64,000 nt of DNA from Taklimakanibacter lacteus (GCA_003576695.1 QOZQ01000004.1:248001-312000), one strand, 5' to 3'; shown: positions 9,155-17,655, numbered from the stretch's first letter. Program-made: numbers and translations. Notes: generated from the letters alone by a model not told the origin.

Positions 9155-9931
9155 ATGACAAATGCACTACGACTCGCTGGGGCGGGCGTTATCTGCCTTT
9201 ATGCCCTGACGACCCCGCTTCAGGCCGCCACTCCGATCGGAAAGGTCTTTGCCAAGTCAGGCTCTCCCTCTGCTTCCGGACCGGGCGGCAATCGCGCGCT
9301 GGCGGCCGGAGCCCCGATCTATGAAGACGACAGGATCGTCACCGGCGGCGGCAATGTCCAGATCATCTTCGTCGATGATACGAAGCTGGTCGTGGGGCCG
9401 AATTCGACCCTGGTGATCGACCGTTTCCTCATGCGCGGCGGCAGCAGGGCGCAGAAATTCTCGGTTGCGGCGTTGCGGGGCACCTTCCGGTTCATCAGCG
9501 GACGCAGCGCCAAGAACGCCTATGACATCCAGACCGCCAATGCGACCATCGGCATCCGCGGGACGGCCTTCGACTTCTCATCGGGCCGGGCGACCCTGGT
9601 GGCCGTGCATGCCGGGCGGGTGAGGCTGTGCGCCTATGGCCAGTGCGAATCGGTGGACGACCGCTGCGGGGTGGGGCGTGCCGCAGACAATGACGTGGAC
9701 GAGCTCGGCGGCAAGGCGAAGGGGCGGGCGGTCCGCAGCCTGCCTTACATCCTCAACCAGGGGCCCCTGGCGCAGCCCTTCCGCGTCAACACGTCGTCCT
9801 GCCGGTCGGTGGCGACATTATTCCAGAACTTCTTCGGTGGCGGCTCGCAAGGGGGTAATGGGCCGGGGTCGGGCGGCGCCGAGAGGGGCTCTCCCCCCGA
9901 CAACAGCGGCCCGCCGAACGAAGGAAGCTAG
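9155..9931 (+). CDS. Exported FecR-domain protein
   Basis: 258 residues from ATG 9155, chosen because AGGA lies eight bases upstream and the signal peptide (LRLAGAGVICLYALTTPLQA) then begins properly; an earlier ATG at 9122 lacks a site. Residues 35-130 form a FecR domain (GAPIYEDDRIVTGGGNVQII, TLVIDRFLMRGG, GIRGTAFDF). The C-terminus is a Gly/Ser/Pro-rich tail. FecR domains of this kind are paired with CHASE2-cyclase genes in many proteobacteria, and the next gene is one, 61 bp downstream, suggesting a periplasmic ligand-sensing pair. The ligand is unknown. Confidence 0.8.
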   Translation: MTNALRLAGAGVICLYALTTPLQAATPIGKVFAKSGSPSASGPGGNRALAAGAPIYEDDRIVTGGGNVQIIFVDDTKLVVGPNSTLVIDRFLMRGGSRAQKFSVAALRGTFRFISGRSAKNAYDIQTANATIGIRGTAFDFSSGRATLVAVHAGRVRLCAYGQCESVDDRCGVGRAADNDVDELGGKAKGRAVRSLPYILNQGPLAQPFRVNTSSCRSVATLFQNFFGGGSQGGNGPGSGGAERGSPPDNSGPPNEGS

Positions 9932-9992
9932 TACGACTCAACCCCAGTCCACTATGCTTACCCGGCATGCCAAATGTCGATGGATGTAGGAT

Positions 9993-12182
9993 GTGACCGG
10001 GGCCGGAGCGCGCAAGACCTGGGCGGGCCTCGCGACGGGCATTGCCATTCTCATCGGCCTGACGTTCCTGCGCGGCTATGACCCGCCGCTGCTCCAGTAT
10101 ATGCGCAATGCCGGCTTCGATCAGCTGCAGCGACTCTGGCCGCGTGAGAAGCAGGATCTTCCGGTACGCATCGTCGACATCGACGAGGCGTCCCTGGCCA
10201 GGCTCGGGCAGTGGCCGTGGTCGCGCAAGCAGCTGGCCGGGCTGATCGACGAGCTCGGCACGCTGGGGGCCGCGGCAGTCGCCTTCGACATCGTGTTTCC
10301 GGAGCCGGACCGCCTGTCGCCGAGCCGGTTTGCCGAGGATCCCGATCTCATCGCCAGCCTGAGCCCCGCGGCGCGGGAAGAAATCGCGACGTCATTTCCC
10401 AACAACGACGATCTGTTTGCGCAGGCGATCCAGGGCAAGCCGGTCATTCTCGCTTTCTCCAACGCGCCGGGCAATGTGCGCAAGACGCCGCCGCGGACTG
10501 CGGGCTTCGCCCAGACGGGGCTCGATGCCAGCAAGGCGCCGCCCCTCATTCAGAGCGTTGCCGCCAATATCGACAAGCTGGAAGCGGCGGCGGCAGGATT
10601 TGGCGGAATCAATCTCGATCTGGCGCGCGAGCAGGGCATAGCCCGCCGCGTGCCGATGCTGTGGACCGACGGCAGCCCCGCCGGCTTCTATCCAAGCCTG
10701 CCGCTTGAAGCCCTCAGAGTGGCGCAGGGCGCACAGACGATCGTCGTCAATGCTTCCGAGGTGACGGAAAATGCCATCGAGAGCATCAGGGTCGGTGATT
10801 TCGAAGTGCCGGTGGCGGAGGATTCGAGCTTCACGGTGCGCTATCGGCGTGACGCTCCGGACATCTATGTTTCCGCCTATCGCCTCATTTCGGGAGCCGA
10901 ACGCGAAGCCCTGGCGCCGCTCATCAACGGCAATATCGTCTTCGTCGGCACTTCCGCCGCCGGACTGCTCGATGTGCGCACGACGAGCCTGGGCGAGACC
11001 GTGCCCGGCGTCCTCATTCATGCCCAGGTCATCGAGCAGATACTGAGGGGCGAGTATCTCATGCGTCCGCAGTGGGTCGGCGGCGCCGAGTTGCTGGCCT
11101 TTGTCGCGCTCGGGCTGGTGCTCGTCGCCATCATCATGTATTCGACGCCGCTCGTCGCGACGGCGGCCGGCGTCGTCGCGGTAGGAGCCCTCGGCTTTGC
11201 CTCGGCCTATGCCTTCCGGTCGCTCGGCATACTGATCGATGCCACGTTCCCCATCCTCGGCATCATCCTCACCTTCCTGTCGACGCTGGCTTTCCGTCTG
11301 CTCGTCACCGACAGCGACCGGCGCATGCTGCGCAATGCTTTCGGGCATTTTGTTTCGCCGGATGTCCTGCATGAAATCGAACAGCATGCGGACGCCCTGG
11401 CACTGGGCGGCGAGGTCAAGGACATCACCGTCCTTTTCGTCGACATCCGCGGCTTCACGAGCCTGAGCGAGAAACTGCCGCCCGACAACCTCGTGTCGCT
11501 GATCAACACCCTGCTCGACAGGTGGAGCTCGGCGATCATCGCCACCGGCGGCACGATCGACAAATTCATCGGCGATTCGATCATGGCCTTCTGGAATGCG
11601 CCCCTGACGAAGGCCGATCACCAGTACCACGCCGCCCTGGCGGGGCTCGGCATCCGCAAGGCGACCGCCGACCTCAATGCCGAGGAGGCGTTCGGGAACA
11701 TATTGAAGGAACGCGGGCGATGGCCGTTGCAATGCGGCGTCGGCATGTGCACGGGGCCGGCCTGCGTGGGCAATATGGGATCGCAGACGCGCTTCGATTA
11801 TTCGGCGGTGGGCGAGACGGTCAATATCGCCGCCCGCACCGAGACGGCCAGCAAGCGCGCGAATTTCGACATCGTGATCGCCGGCGACCTTGATGCCGCG
11901 ACGCGACGGCTTGCCATTCTGCCGGCGGGGCATGTCGCAATGGCGGGCCGGTCCAGCGATATGCAGATATGGGCGGTGGCCGGCGATGAGAAGATGGCGC
12001 AATCGCCGGTTTTCGCGGAATTGCGCAGCCTGCACGACAAGCTTGTGGACGACCTCGCCAACAAGCGCGACGACAAGTTCGACGACAATGTGCGAAAATG
12101 TTCGACCCTGTCCGAGCAGATCGAGCCGCGGCTGATGAATTTCTACGCGGCCATAGCGGGCCGCAAAAGCGATTTCGCCTAG
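9993..12182 (+). CDS. CHASE2-domain class III adenylate/guanylate cyclase
   Basis: 729 residues from GTG 9993, preceded by GTAGGA; the ATG two bases before runs into a stop. Layout: N-terminal membrane helix, periplasmic CHASE2 domain (about 40-355, with IVDIDEASLARLGQWPWSR and AFDIVFPEPDR), three membrane helices (about 365-440), then the cyclase domain from about 470. Catalytic features: VLFVDIRGFTSL with the first metal Asp, FIGDSIMAFWN with the second, and VGETVNIAARTE with the transition-state Asn/Arg region. It produces cAMP or cGMP in the cytoplasm in response to an envelope signal. It follows the FecR gene; a CRP-like regulator at 24 kb is a plausible effector target (inference). Confidence 0.93.
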   Translation: MTGAGARKTWAGLATGIAILIGLTFLRGYDPPLLQYMRNAGFDQLQRLWPREKQDLPVRIVDIDEASLARLGQWPWSRKQLAGLIDELGTLGAAAVAFDIVFPEPDRLSPSRFAEDPDLIASLSPAAREEIATSFPNNDDLFAQAIQGKPVILAFSNAPGNVRKTPPRTAGFAQTGLDASKAPPLIQSVAANIDKLEAAAAGFGGINLDLAREQGIARRVPMLWTDGSPAGFYPSLPLEALRVAQGAQTIVVNASEVTENAIESIRVGDFEVPVAEDSSFTVRYRRDAPDIYVSAYRLISGAEREALAPLINGNIVFVGTSAAGLLDVRTTSLGETVPGVLIHAQVIEQILRGEYLMRPQWVGGAELLAFVALGLVLVAIIMYSTPLVATAAGVVAVGALGFASAYAFRSLGILIDATFPILGIILTFLSTLAFRLLVTDSDRRMLRNAFGHFVSPDVLHEIEQHADALALGGEVKDITVLFVDIRGFTSLSEKLPPDNLVSLINTLLDRWSSAIIATGGTIDKFIGDSIMAFWNAPLTKADHQYHAALAGLGIRKATADLNAEEAFGNILKERGRWPLQCGVGMCTGPACVGNMGSQTRFDYSAVGETVNIAARTETASKRANFDIVIAGDLDAATRRLAILPAGHVAMAGRSSDMQIWAVAGDEKMAQSPVFAELRSLHDKLVDDLANKRDDKFDDNVRKCSTLSEQIEPRLMNFYAAIAGRKSDFA

Positions 12183-12329
12183 TGGTTGGTGCCCATGCGT
12201 AAAAATCTATGCTTTGCACAAAGGGAATCTGAACAGAAACCGTCAATTCCAGTGGGTGTGTGATTGACGATCCCATAAAGTTGAATTAACAGCGAATATT
12301 CGAGTTAAACGGGAGAGGGGGCTGTCCCG

Positions 12330-12545
12330 ATGGCAGATACAGAAGTCGTTTCCATCACCTGTCCGCATTGCGGAAGTACCACTTCCAAAACGATGCCCTG
12401 GGCGATGACGCACTTCACCACAAGATGCAATGATTGCCGGAAGGCCTATCTCATCGATCGCGCCTATCTTCTGCGGGCGGTTCAGCGCCTCGACAGCGCG
12501 GTCGCGGCGCTTTCGCGCGGATCGCGCGGGAGCCCGCCCAAGTGA
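12330..12545 (+). CDS. Small zinc-ribbon-like protein
   Basis: 71 residues with CPHCG near residue 11 and CNDCRK near 33, a four-cysteine pattern fitting one zinc-binding ribbon. The C-terminus has a short amphipathic helix (LLRAVQRLDSAVAAL) and a basic tail. A GAGAGGGGG purine run lies about ten bases before the ATG. It stands alone between the cyclase and msrP. The family is not recognised; a DNA- or RNA-binding or protein-contact role would be a guess. The 221-residue open frame on the opposite strand across this region has no family features and is treated as a shadow. Confidence 0.6.
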   Translation: MADTEVVSITCPHCGSTTSKTMPWAMTHFTTRCNDCRKAYLIDRAYLLRAVQRLDSAVAALSRGSRGSPPK

Positions 12546-12866
12546 TCCGGTAGCCGCGGGGCTGTGGCGGATCTGACACGGCAATCGCCGGGTTTGCGCA
12601 TCGCAAGCTGAAGGGGATTGCCGCCCGACGTCAATCTCGGCATATGATCCGGCGCAACCGGCCATGCCGGCGTCCGGGGCAGGCCTGATGCGGGAGAATG
12701 GCTCCCGCCGCAGCCGGGAAGATTCCGTGTAACGCGGGACGGCCCGGCATCGTATCAGTGAAGACAGATGGCCGCCTTGCCTGCCCCTTCCCGGAAGCGT
12801 GATCGGGCGTAATTTGCAATGAACGGTTGTGTGGTCTAGCGTCAGGTTGAGCCAAGGACATGCAAG
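12546..12866. other. Intergenic gap before msrP, nothing recognised
   Basis: 321 bp of ordinary composition. No RNA fold, terminator with T-run, repeat copy or convincing promoter was seen. Confidence 0.5.
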
Positions 12867-13829
12867 ATGTTGATCAAGCGCAGATACGGATGGGAAATTC
12901 CGGAACACAAAGTCACGCCTGAGGCGCTGTTTCTCAACCGCCGGACGGTTCTTTCAGGGCTCGCCGGCGCGGCGCTGACCGGCATTGCCGGCCCCGCCCG
13001 TGCCGAAGGCGATCCCTCGCAGGGGCTTTACCCGGCTCCCGTCAACCCGGCCTACAAGGATGCCGGGCGCGCCGTCACCGACGAGAAATACAACACCAAT
13101 TACAACAACTTCTATGAGTTCGGGACGTCGAAGGGGATCGCGGCCGAGGCCGAGAACCTCAAGATCAGGCCATGGGAGATCGCCGTCGACGGCGAGGTCG
13201 ACAAGCCTTTCGTGATCGGCATCGACGACCTCCTGAAGAAGGTCACGCTCGAGGAGCGCGTCTATCGCCATCGCTGCGTCGAAGCCTGGTCCATGGTGGT
13301 GCCGTGGACGGGCTTTCCGCTGAAGAAGCTGGTCGAGCTGGCCAGTCCCACGGCCGACGCCAAATATGTGCGCTTCGAGACCTTCAACAATCCCGAGATG
13401 GCGTCAGGCCAGCAGCCGGGGCTGTTCGGCACCATGCCGTGGCCCTATGTCGAGGGCCTGACCATGGCGGAGGCGATGCATGATCTCACCTTCGTCGTCA
13501 CCGGGGCCTATGGCAAGCCGGTGGCGAAATCGATGGGGGCGCCGATCCGCATCCACATGCCGTGGAAATACGGCTTCAAATCCATCAAGTCGATCATCAA
13601 GGTGAGCTTCGTGAAGGAGCGGCCGATCGGCTTCTGGGAGCAGCTGCAGTCATCCGAATATGGCTTCTGGGCCAATGTGAACCCGCAAGTGCCGCATCCG
13701 CGCTGGAGCCAGGCCTCGGAGCAGGTTCTGGGCACCGGCGAGCGCATCGATACGCAGCTCTATAATGGCTATGGCGAGTTCGTCGCTTCGCTCTATCAGG
13801 GGTTGGAGAACGAGAAGCTCTATATGTGA
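12867..13829 (+). CDS. msrP: Protein-methionine-sulfoxide reductase catalytic subunit MsrP
   Basis: 320 residues. A Tat signal (NRRTVLSGLAGAALTG, residues 24-39) directs the folded molybdoenzyme to the periplasm. YRHRCVEAWSMVVPWTGFPL contains the Cys that ligates molybdenum in the SUOX fold, followed by the conserved AKSMGAPIRIHMPWKYGFKS region near 225. It reduces methionine sulfoxide in periplasmic proteins. The membrane haem partner MsrQ, usually adjacent, is not present on either side here, so electrons must come from a distant msrQ or another donor. AAGGAC precedes the ATG. No terminator with a T-run on this strand is evident downstream. Confidence 0.93.
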   Translation: MLIKRRYGWEIPEHKVTPEALFLNRRTVLSGLAGAALTGIAGPARAEGDPSQGLYPAPVNPAYKDAGRAVTDEKYNTNYNNFYEFGTSKGIAAEAENLKIRPWEIAVDGEVDKPFVIGIDDLLKKVTLEERVYRHRCVEAWSMVVPWTGFPLKKLVELASPTADAKYVRFETFNNPEMASGQQPGLFGTMPWPYVEGLTMAEAMHDLTFVVTGAYGKPVAKSMGAPIRIHMPWKYGFKSIKSIIKVSFVKERPIGFWEQLQSSEYGFWANVNPQVPHPRWSQASEQVLGTGERIDTQLYNGYGEFVASLYQGLENEKLYM

Positions 13830-13884
13830 GCTTGCGCCGGCCGCGCGGGATATTCCGTGACCGGAAGATCATAAAGGCCGCCGC

Positions 13885-14010
13885 AAAAGAAAAGGCCGGA
13901 CAAAATCTGTCCGGCCAAGGATATGGGCTTGTCCCAGTGAAGGGACGCTTCCGGTCCGGGTGAGGGTGGTCCGGAAACATCAGCGGAGCGATACAAGGGG
14001 AGGGAGTAAC
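13885..14010 (-). ncRNA. Candidate small RNA with terminator, minus strand
   Basis: Reading the minus strand from about 14010: an unpaired CCCTCCCC stretch, a hairpin TTCCGG/CCGGAA (13949-13976) with a C-rich loop, a second hairpin GTCCC-N6-GGGAC (13931-13946), then a strong hairpin GGCCGGACA/TGTCCGGCC (13894-13917) followed by TTTTCTTTT. No protein gene on this strand could supply the transcript, so an RNA gene is the simplest reading. C-rich unpaired loops resemble anti-Shine-Dalgarno regulators of alphaproteobacteria. The 5-prime end and promoter are not identified. Confidence 0.4.
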
Positions 14011-14068
14011 TTCCGCTGGTTGTGCATTCCCAATGAATGCGACAATGAGAAGATGCGCCATTCGCTTA

Positions 14069-14085
14069 TGTCAGACAAGCTGACA
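14069..14085. promoter_or_regulatory. Dyad TGTCAG-N5-CTGACA upstream of the LysE gene
   Basis: Perfect 6+5+6 dyad about 190 bp before the exporter start. The rest of the 13830-14276 gap holds only the candidate RNA at 13885-14010 and no supported gene. Confidence 0.3.
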
Positions 14086-14276
14086 CATCTCATGGGTGTC
14101 ATGCTGGACTCGCATGGCGTTGATTTTTCAAGACTTTGGATGAAGGTCCAACCATGATCATGAAGATCATCGATTCCAATGAGTTGCAGAAAAAAACCAG
14201 GCCGTGCGGATTTTGCATTGCTGCCCGGCCAATGGCCCAGGCTCGACAGGATCGCCGATCCGGCCCAGAATAGGTC

Positions 14277-14876
14277 ATGAGCTTTGACCTATTCTGGGCG
14301 CTGCTGATCTTCACTTTCGTGATGACCTTCACGCCCGGCCCCAACACGATGATGCTGCTCGCCTCCGGCGTGAATTTCGGCTTTCGCGCAACCGTGCCGC
14401 ATATGACGGGCATCACGCTGGGCTTCGGCCTCATGACCGTGCTTGTCGGCATGGGGCTTGGCGAGATCTTCAAAGTCTATCCGGTGCTCTATACGGCGCT
14501 GAGCTATGCCGGTGCCGCCTACATGATCTATCTCGCCTGGAAGATCGCGATGACGCGCAAGATGGGCGAGGGCAAGGCCGGCAGCCGGCCGATGAGCTTC
14601 CTGCAGGCGGCGGCGTTTCAATGGGTCAATCCGAAAGCCTGGGTGATGGCGGTGACCGCGATCACCACCTACACCATTCCGAGCGCCTATACGGTCTCGG
14701 TGTTGCTGCTCACCGCGATATTCATGGCGATGGCGGTGCCCGGCTGCTCGGTCTGGGTTCTGTTCGGCACAGGAGTGCGGCGCTGGCTCGAAAACCCGAA
14801 ACGGTTGCGAATCTTCAACGTGACGATGGGGATATTGCTCGTGCTGTCGCTGGTGCCGGCCTTCTGGCATGGGTGA
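14277..14876 (+). CDS. LysE/RhtB-family amino-acid exporter
   Basis: 199 residues, six predicted membrane helices. The N-terminal TFTPGPNTMMLLASGVNFG is the family signature, followed by a GITLGFGLM helix and QWVNPKAWVMAVTAI in the second half. Such carriers export amino acids or derivatives through the inner membrane; substrate specificity (Lys/Arg, homoserine, cysteine pathway metabolites) cannot be read from sequence. The start is preceded by a poor site (CCAGAATAGGTC), but the next in-frame ATG would lose the first helix. It stands alone; no divergent ArgP-type regulator is adjacent. Confidence 0.88.
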   Translation: MSFDLFWALLIFTFVMTFTPGPNTMMLLASGVNFGFRATVPHMTGITLGFGLMTVLVGMGLGEIFKVYPVLYTALSYAGAAYMIYLAWKIAMTRKMGEGKAGSRPMSFLQAAAFQWVNPKAWVMAVTAITTYTIPSAYTVSVLLLTAIFMAMAVPGCSVWVLFGTGVRRWLENPKRLRIFNVTMGILLVLSLVPAFWHG

Positions 14877-14897
14877 CGTAAAATCCGACCACAGTCG

Positions 14898-15488
14898 CTA
14901 GTAGATCGGCTCCAGATTTTCGCCGCTCTTCTTCATGACACGTAGCGCCCAGTCGGTGATCGGATCAGGGTAGTCACGCCGCCTGTCGGCAACATGGTAT
15001 TGTCGGTCCTTCTTTCCCTCTACAATCCAGTGAGCGCCGTCGAGTCCGACAAACCTTGACGGGTCTCGGGGTGGGAGCGTGGGAAGGGACCAGAAATTCG
15101 CCAGCGCCAGGTTCTTCAATAGTTCCTGGGTTTCCGGCCTGTCGATACTCATCTGCTTGTTCAGGACGATCTTTCCCGACTCGAAGCCACCCTTACCATT
15201 CGTCTTCTTGACGACCAGTATTGCCGAGCCATCGGACAGTATGATCAGCCGGAAGACCATGGGCGGATCGAATGAGCGCAACCAGAGAATCCGGTAGGTT
15301 TCTGCCCTCATGTCGGTTGTCCAAAGGGAGGGCTCGTCCATCGCCGCCAGATGCCTGGAATAGGGAGCGCTCGGAAAATCACTCCACCTGTCTCCGCCAG
15401 TCTTCGGTGGGAAATAGCGCTGCTTCGCATCGACCGTACCCGCGACGAGCAAGGCAGCGGCTACCAGCGCCACAAGGTGTCTGATCAT
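14898..15488 (-). CDS. Exported protein of unknown function
   Basis: 196 residues from ATG 15488, with GGGGA seven bases upstream; the longer open frame above it is not coding. The signal peptide MIRHLVALVAAALLVAGTVDA is clear. The mature part has no membrane helix and contains YRILWLRSFDPPMVFRL and a conserved-looking SRFVGLDGAHWIVEGKKDR core, with no known motif. It begins 35 bp after the Rsm22 gene on the same strand and is probably cotranscribed with it. Composition is lower in GC than its neighbours. No family recognised. Confidence 0.7.
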   Translation of the reverse strand: MIRHLVALVAAALLVAGTVDAKQRYFPPKTGGDRWSDFPSAPYSRHLAAMDEPSLWTTDMRAETYRILWLRSFDPPMVFRLIILSDGSAILVVKKTNGKGGFESGKIVLNKQMSIDRPETQELLKNLALANFWSLPTLPPRDPSRFVGLDGAHWIVEGKKDRQYHVADRRRDYPDPITDWALRVMKKSGENLEPIY

Positions 15489-15523
15489 GCTTAGTCCCCG
15501 AATTTCTCCCGGGGAGCAGATTT

Positions 15524-16486
15524 CTATAGAATTTCGCCCCAATCGCGGCGGCGGGCTGTCTTGAATGTGGCACCGTCGCGCTTGCTGAGCGTGCGGTCCT
15601 GCAACGTGCCATCGGCGCAGCAGAGCTTCAGATCGATGCGGCCTTTGCCCACCCGCGGCGGCGCCAGGATGCGGGCTTCGGCGGCGAGGCCGGGCCGGCG
15701 AGAGGCCGCGAGATAGATGAATTTCTCGTCCTCCCAGGGCACATCGGCGTCCTTGGCGAGGCGGTGCAGGCGTGAGCGCGCCACGCGCCTCGCGAAATGG
15801 CACCAGTCCGGCGCGGCGACCGGGCAGGGCGCCGCATGCGGGCAGGGGGCGAGGATATGGGCGCCCTGCGCGATGAGACGGGTGCGGGCGCTGAGGATGC
15901 GCTCCCATCCCCTGGGCGTGCCCGGCTCGACGATGAGCAATGTGTCGCCCGTCAGCACCCAGAGATCATCGACCAGCCTGCCACGGGCGGCGGCCGGGAG
16001 CTCGCTCAGCACATAGGCCAGTGAGACGAGATCGGGCCGGCCTGCTTCGCCGACCCCTTCGGCAATGTCACCGGCCTGCCAGACGATCTCAGCGACCGTA
16101 CTGTCCCTGGCCAGGATCTCGCCCCATTTGCGGATGGCGCTGGAGGCTTCGATCAGCCGCGCCGTTGCAAGGCCCGGCCAGCAATCGGCCGCCGCCCACA
16201 GGACAGTGCCGGGGCCGGCGCCAATATCGAGCAGGCTATGGGCTGAGAAATCCGGCCGCCTTTCGGCGAGCTCGGTCATTGCGGCGCGGATAGCGGCATA
16301 GGTGGCGGGAAGCCTGGTCGCGAGATAGGCCCTGGCGGCGAGATCGTCCGAGAGGTGTAGTGCGCCATCGAGCTTCTCGCCGCGATAGCGCTCCGACAGG
16401 GTTGCGGCAGCGCGCCTCAGATCGCCGAGCGCCACTCCCTCGAGCGCTTGGTCGATGGCCTGGCGCAGGAGAAGCGGAATCTCCAT
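15524..16486 (-). CDS. Rsm22-family small-ribosomal-subunit assembly protein
   Basis: 320 residues. A SAM-binding fold begins with LLDIGAGPGT (85-94) and continues with a degenerate methyltransferase core. Residues 215-229 carry CPHAAPCPVAAPDWCHF: three cysteines that, with a later one in LCCADG, match the 4Fe-4S ligand pattern described for Rsm22/METTL17, proteins needed for small-subunit ribosome assembly in mitochondria and their bacterial relatives. Methyltransferase activity is uncertain for the family. It is first in a two-gene unit with the exported protein gene at 14898-15488. A 100-bp dispersed repeat lies just upstream. Confidence 0.88.
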   Translation of the reverse strand: MEIPLLLRQAIDQALEGVALGDLRRAAATLSERYRGEKLDGALHLSDDLAARAYLATRLPATYAAIRAAMTELAERRPDFSAHSLLDIGAGPGTVLWAAADCWPGLATARLIEASSAIRKWGEILARDSTVAEIVWQAGDIAEGVGEAGRPDLVSLAYVLSELPAAARGRLVDDLWVLTGDTLLIVEPGTPRGWERILSARTRLIAQGAHILAPCPHAAPCPVAAPDWCHFARRVARSRLHRLAKDADVPWEDEKFIYLAASRRPGLAAEARILAPPRVGKGRIDLKLCCADGTLQDRTLSKRDGATFKTARRRDWGEIL

Positions 16487-16496
16487 TGCTGCGCTA

Positions 16497-16598
16497 GAGC
16501 GTGAGGGCTTTTCGTCGAGTAGCCATCACGCTCTAGCTTTTTGGTTGCGCATGATTTTTCCGGAAAACCGGTATCCACTTTTCCGGATCATGCTCTAG
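16497..16598. repeat. Dispersed intergenic repeat, copy B (about 100 bp)
   Basis: Second copy of the element at 4251-4352 in the same orientation. Its right end overlaps the stop codon of the LysR gene. The core ccggaaaaccggtatccac is identical in both. Confidence 0.8.
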
Positions 16599-17482
16599 AA
16601 GCTCCACTCCTTCGCCTTGGAGACGAGGAAGTCACGGAACACGGTCACCCGCTTCGAGTCCTTCAGCTCTTCCGGATATACGAAATAGGTGTCGAATTGC
16701 GGCGTCTCCACCGGGAGATTGACCTGCACCAGGCTCGAATTGTTGCCGACGATATAGTCGGCGAGCGAGGCTATGCCGACGCCCGCCTCGACGACGCGGC
16801 GCAAGCCATAGGCATTGTTCACGCGCAGGAACGGCCGCCTGATGTCGCCATCGACGCGCCCCGCCGTCTCCAGCCAGTTGATCGAGGTGAGATAGGTCGG
16901 CGCCTGGCCGAATGTCACGATACGATGGTTGTCGAGATCCTCGACCGACTTCGGCATGCCGAATTTCTTGATATATTCGGGGGCGGCATAGATGTGGTGG
17001 TGCACGGTGAAGAGCTTGCGCTGGATGAGATCGGGCTGCACCGGGCGGCGCAGCCGGATCGCGACATCCGCCTCGCGCATCGCCAGGTCGAGCTCGCGGT
17101 CGTCGAGCATCAAGGTCACCTGGATCTGCGGATAGAGATCGGTGAACTCGGTCAGATGCGGAGTGAGCCACACCGAGCCGAGGCCGACGGTGGTGGTGAT
17201 GCGCAACTCCCCGGTCGGCTTGTCCTTCGAGTCCATGAGGCGCGTCTGCGCCGCGGCCAGCTTGGCGAAGACGTCATGGGCGGTGCGATAGAGCACCTCG
17301 CCCTGCTCGGTGAGAATGAGGCCGCGGGCATGGCGGTGGAAGAGCGCCACGTTCAGATCCTGCTCGAGCGAGCTGATCTGCCGGCTCACCGCCGACTGCG
17401 ACAGGCCCAGATCATGGCCCGCATGAGTGAAGGATCCCGCCTCCGCGACGGCGTGAAAAATTCTGAGCTTGTCCCAATCCAT
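16595..17482 (-). CDS. lsrB: LysR-type regulator LsrB/VtlR
   Basis: 295 residues from ATG 17482. The N-terminal winged helix MDWDKLRIFHAVAEAGSFTH, then LGLSQSAVSRQISSLEQDL and LFHRHARGLILTEQGE, matches the LsrB (Sinorhizobium) and VtlR (Brucella) orthologue group closely, and the position beside trxB and lrp is the same. In those bacteria it controls oxidative-stress genes, lipopolysaccharide genes and small RNAs or small proteins needed in the host. The effector domain spans residues 90-290. The stop lies within the dispersed repeat at 16497-16598. Tandem 60-bp repeats separate it from trxB. Confidence 0.88.
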   Translation of the reverse strand: MDWDKLRIFHAVAEAGSFTHAGHDLGLSQSAVSRQISSLEQDLNVALFHRHARGLILTEQGEVLYRTAHDVFAKLAAAQTRLMDSKDKPTGELRITTTVGLGSVWLTPHLTEFTDLYPQIQVTLMLDDRELDLAMREADVAIRLRRPVQPDLIQRKLFTVHHHIYAAPEYIKKFGMPKSVEDLDNHRIVTFGQAPTYLTSINWLETAGRVDGDIRRPFLRVNNAYGLRRVVEAGVGIASLADYIVGNNSSLVQVNLPVETPQFDTYFVYPEELKDSKRVTVFRDFLVSKAKEWSF

Positions 17483-17483
17483 A

Positions 17484-17652
17484 GCAATGCTGTTTCTCGC
17501 TTGCGCATTGCATACCCCCGCAATGCTATCCTCTACTTGCCGCATTGCCTGTGCGAAAACCCGGTCTCTCCCCCGCTTCGCGCAATGCTATTTTCTACTA
17601 CCGCATTGCTTTCACGAAAAGCCGGTACCCACTTTTTCGCGCAATGCTTTTA
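17484..17652. repeat. Tandem repeat array with gcaatgct units
   Basis: Units begin with GCAATGCT at 17520, 17582 and 17641 (periods 62 and 59 bp) plus a partial unit at 17484. Each unit contains CGCATTGC as the inverted partner and a cgaaaaNccggt core related to the dispersed repeats elsewhere in the window. It fills the gap between trxB and lsrB. Confidence 0.75.
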
Positions 17653-17655
17653 TCC

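Noticed and set aside
10392-12035. 547-codon open frame opposite the cyclase gene
   Set aside because: Antisense shadow; the cyclase domains are unambiguous.
12243-12908. 221-codon minus-strand open frame spanning the gap before msrP
   Set aside because: Overlaps the small zinc-ribbon gene and the msrP start, and has no ribosome site or family pattern.
13960-14157. 65-codon plus-strand open frame in the msrP-LysE gap
   Set aside because: No ribosome site or signal, and it overlaps the candidate sRNA region.
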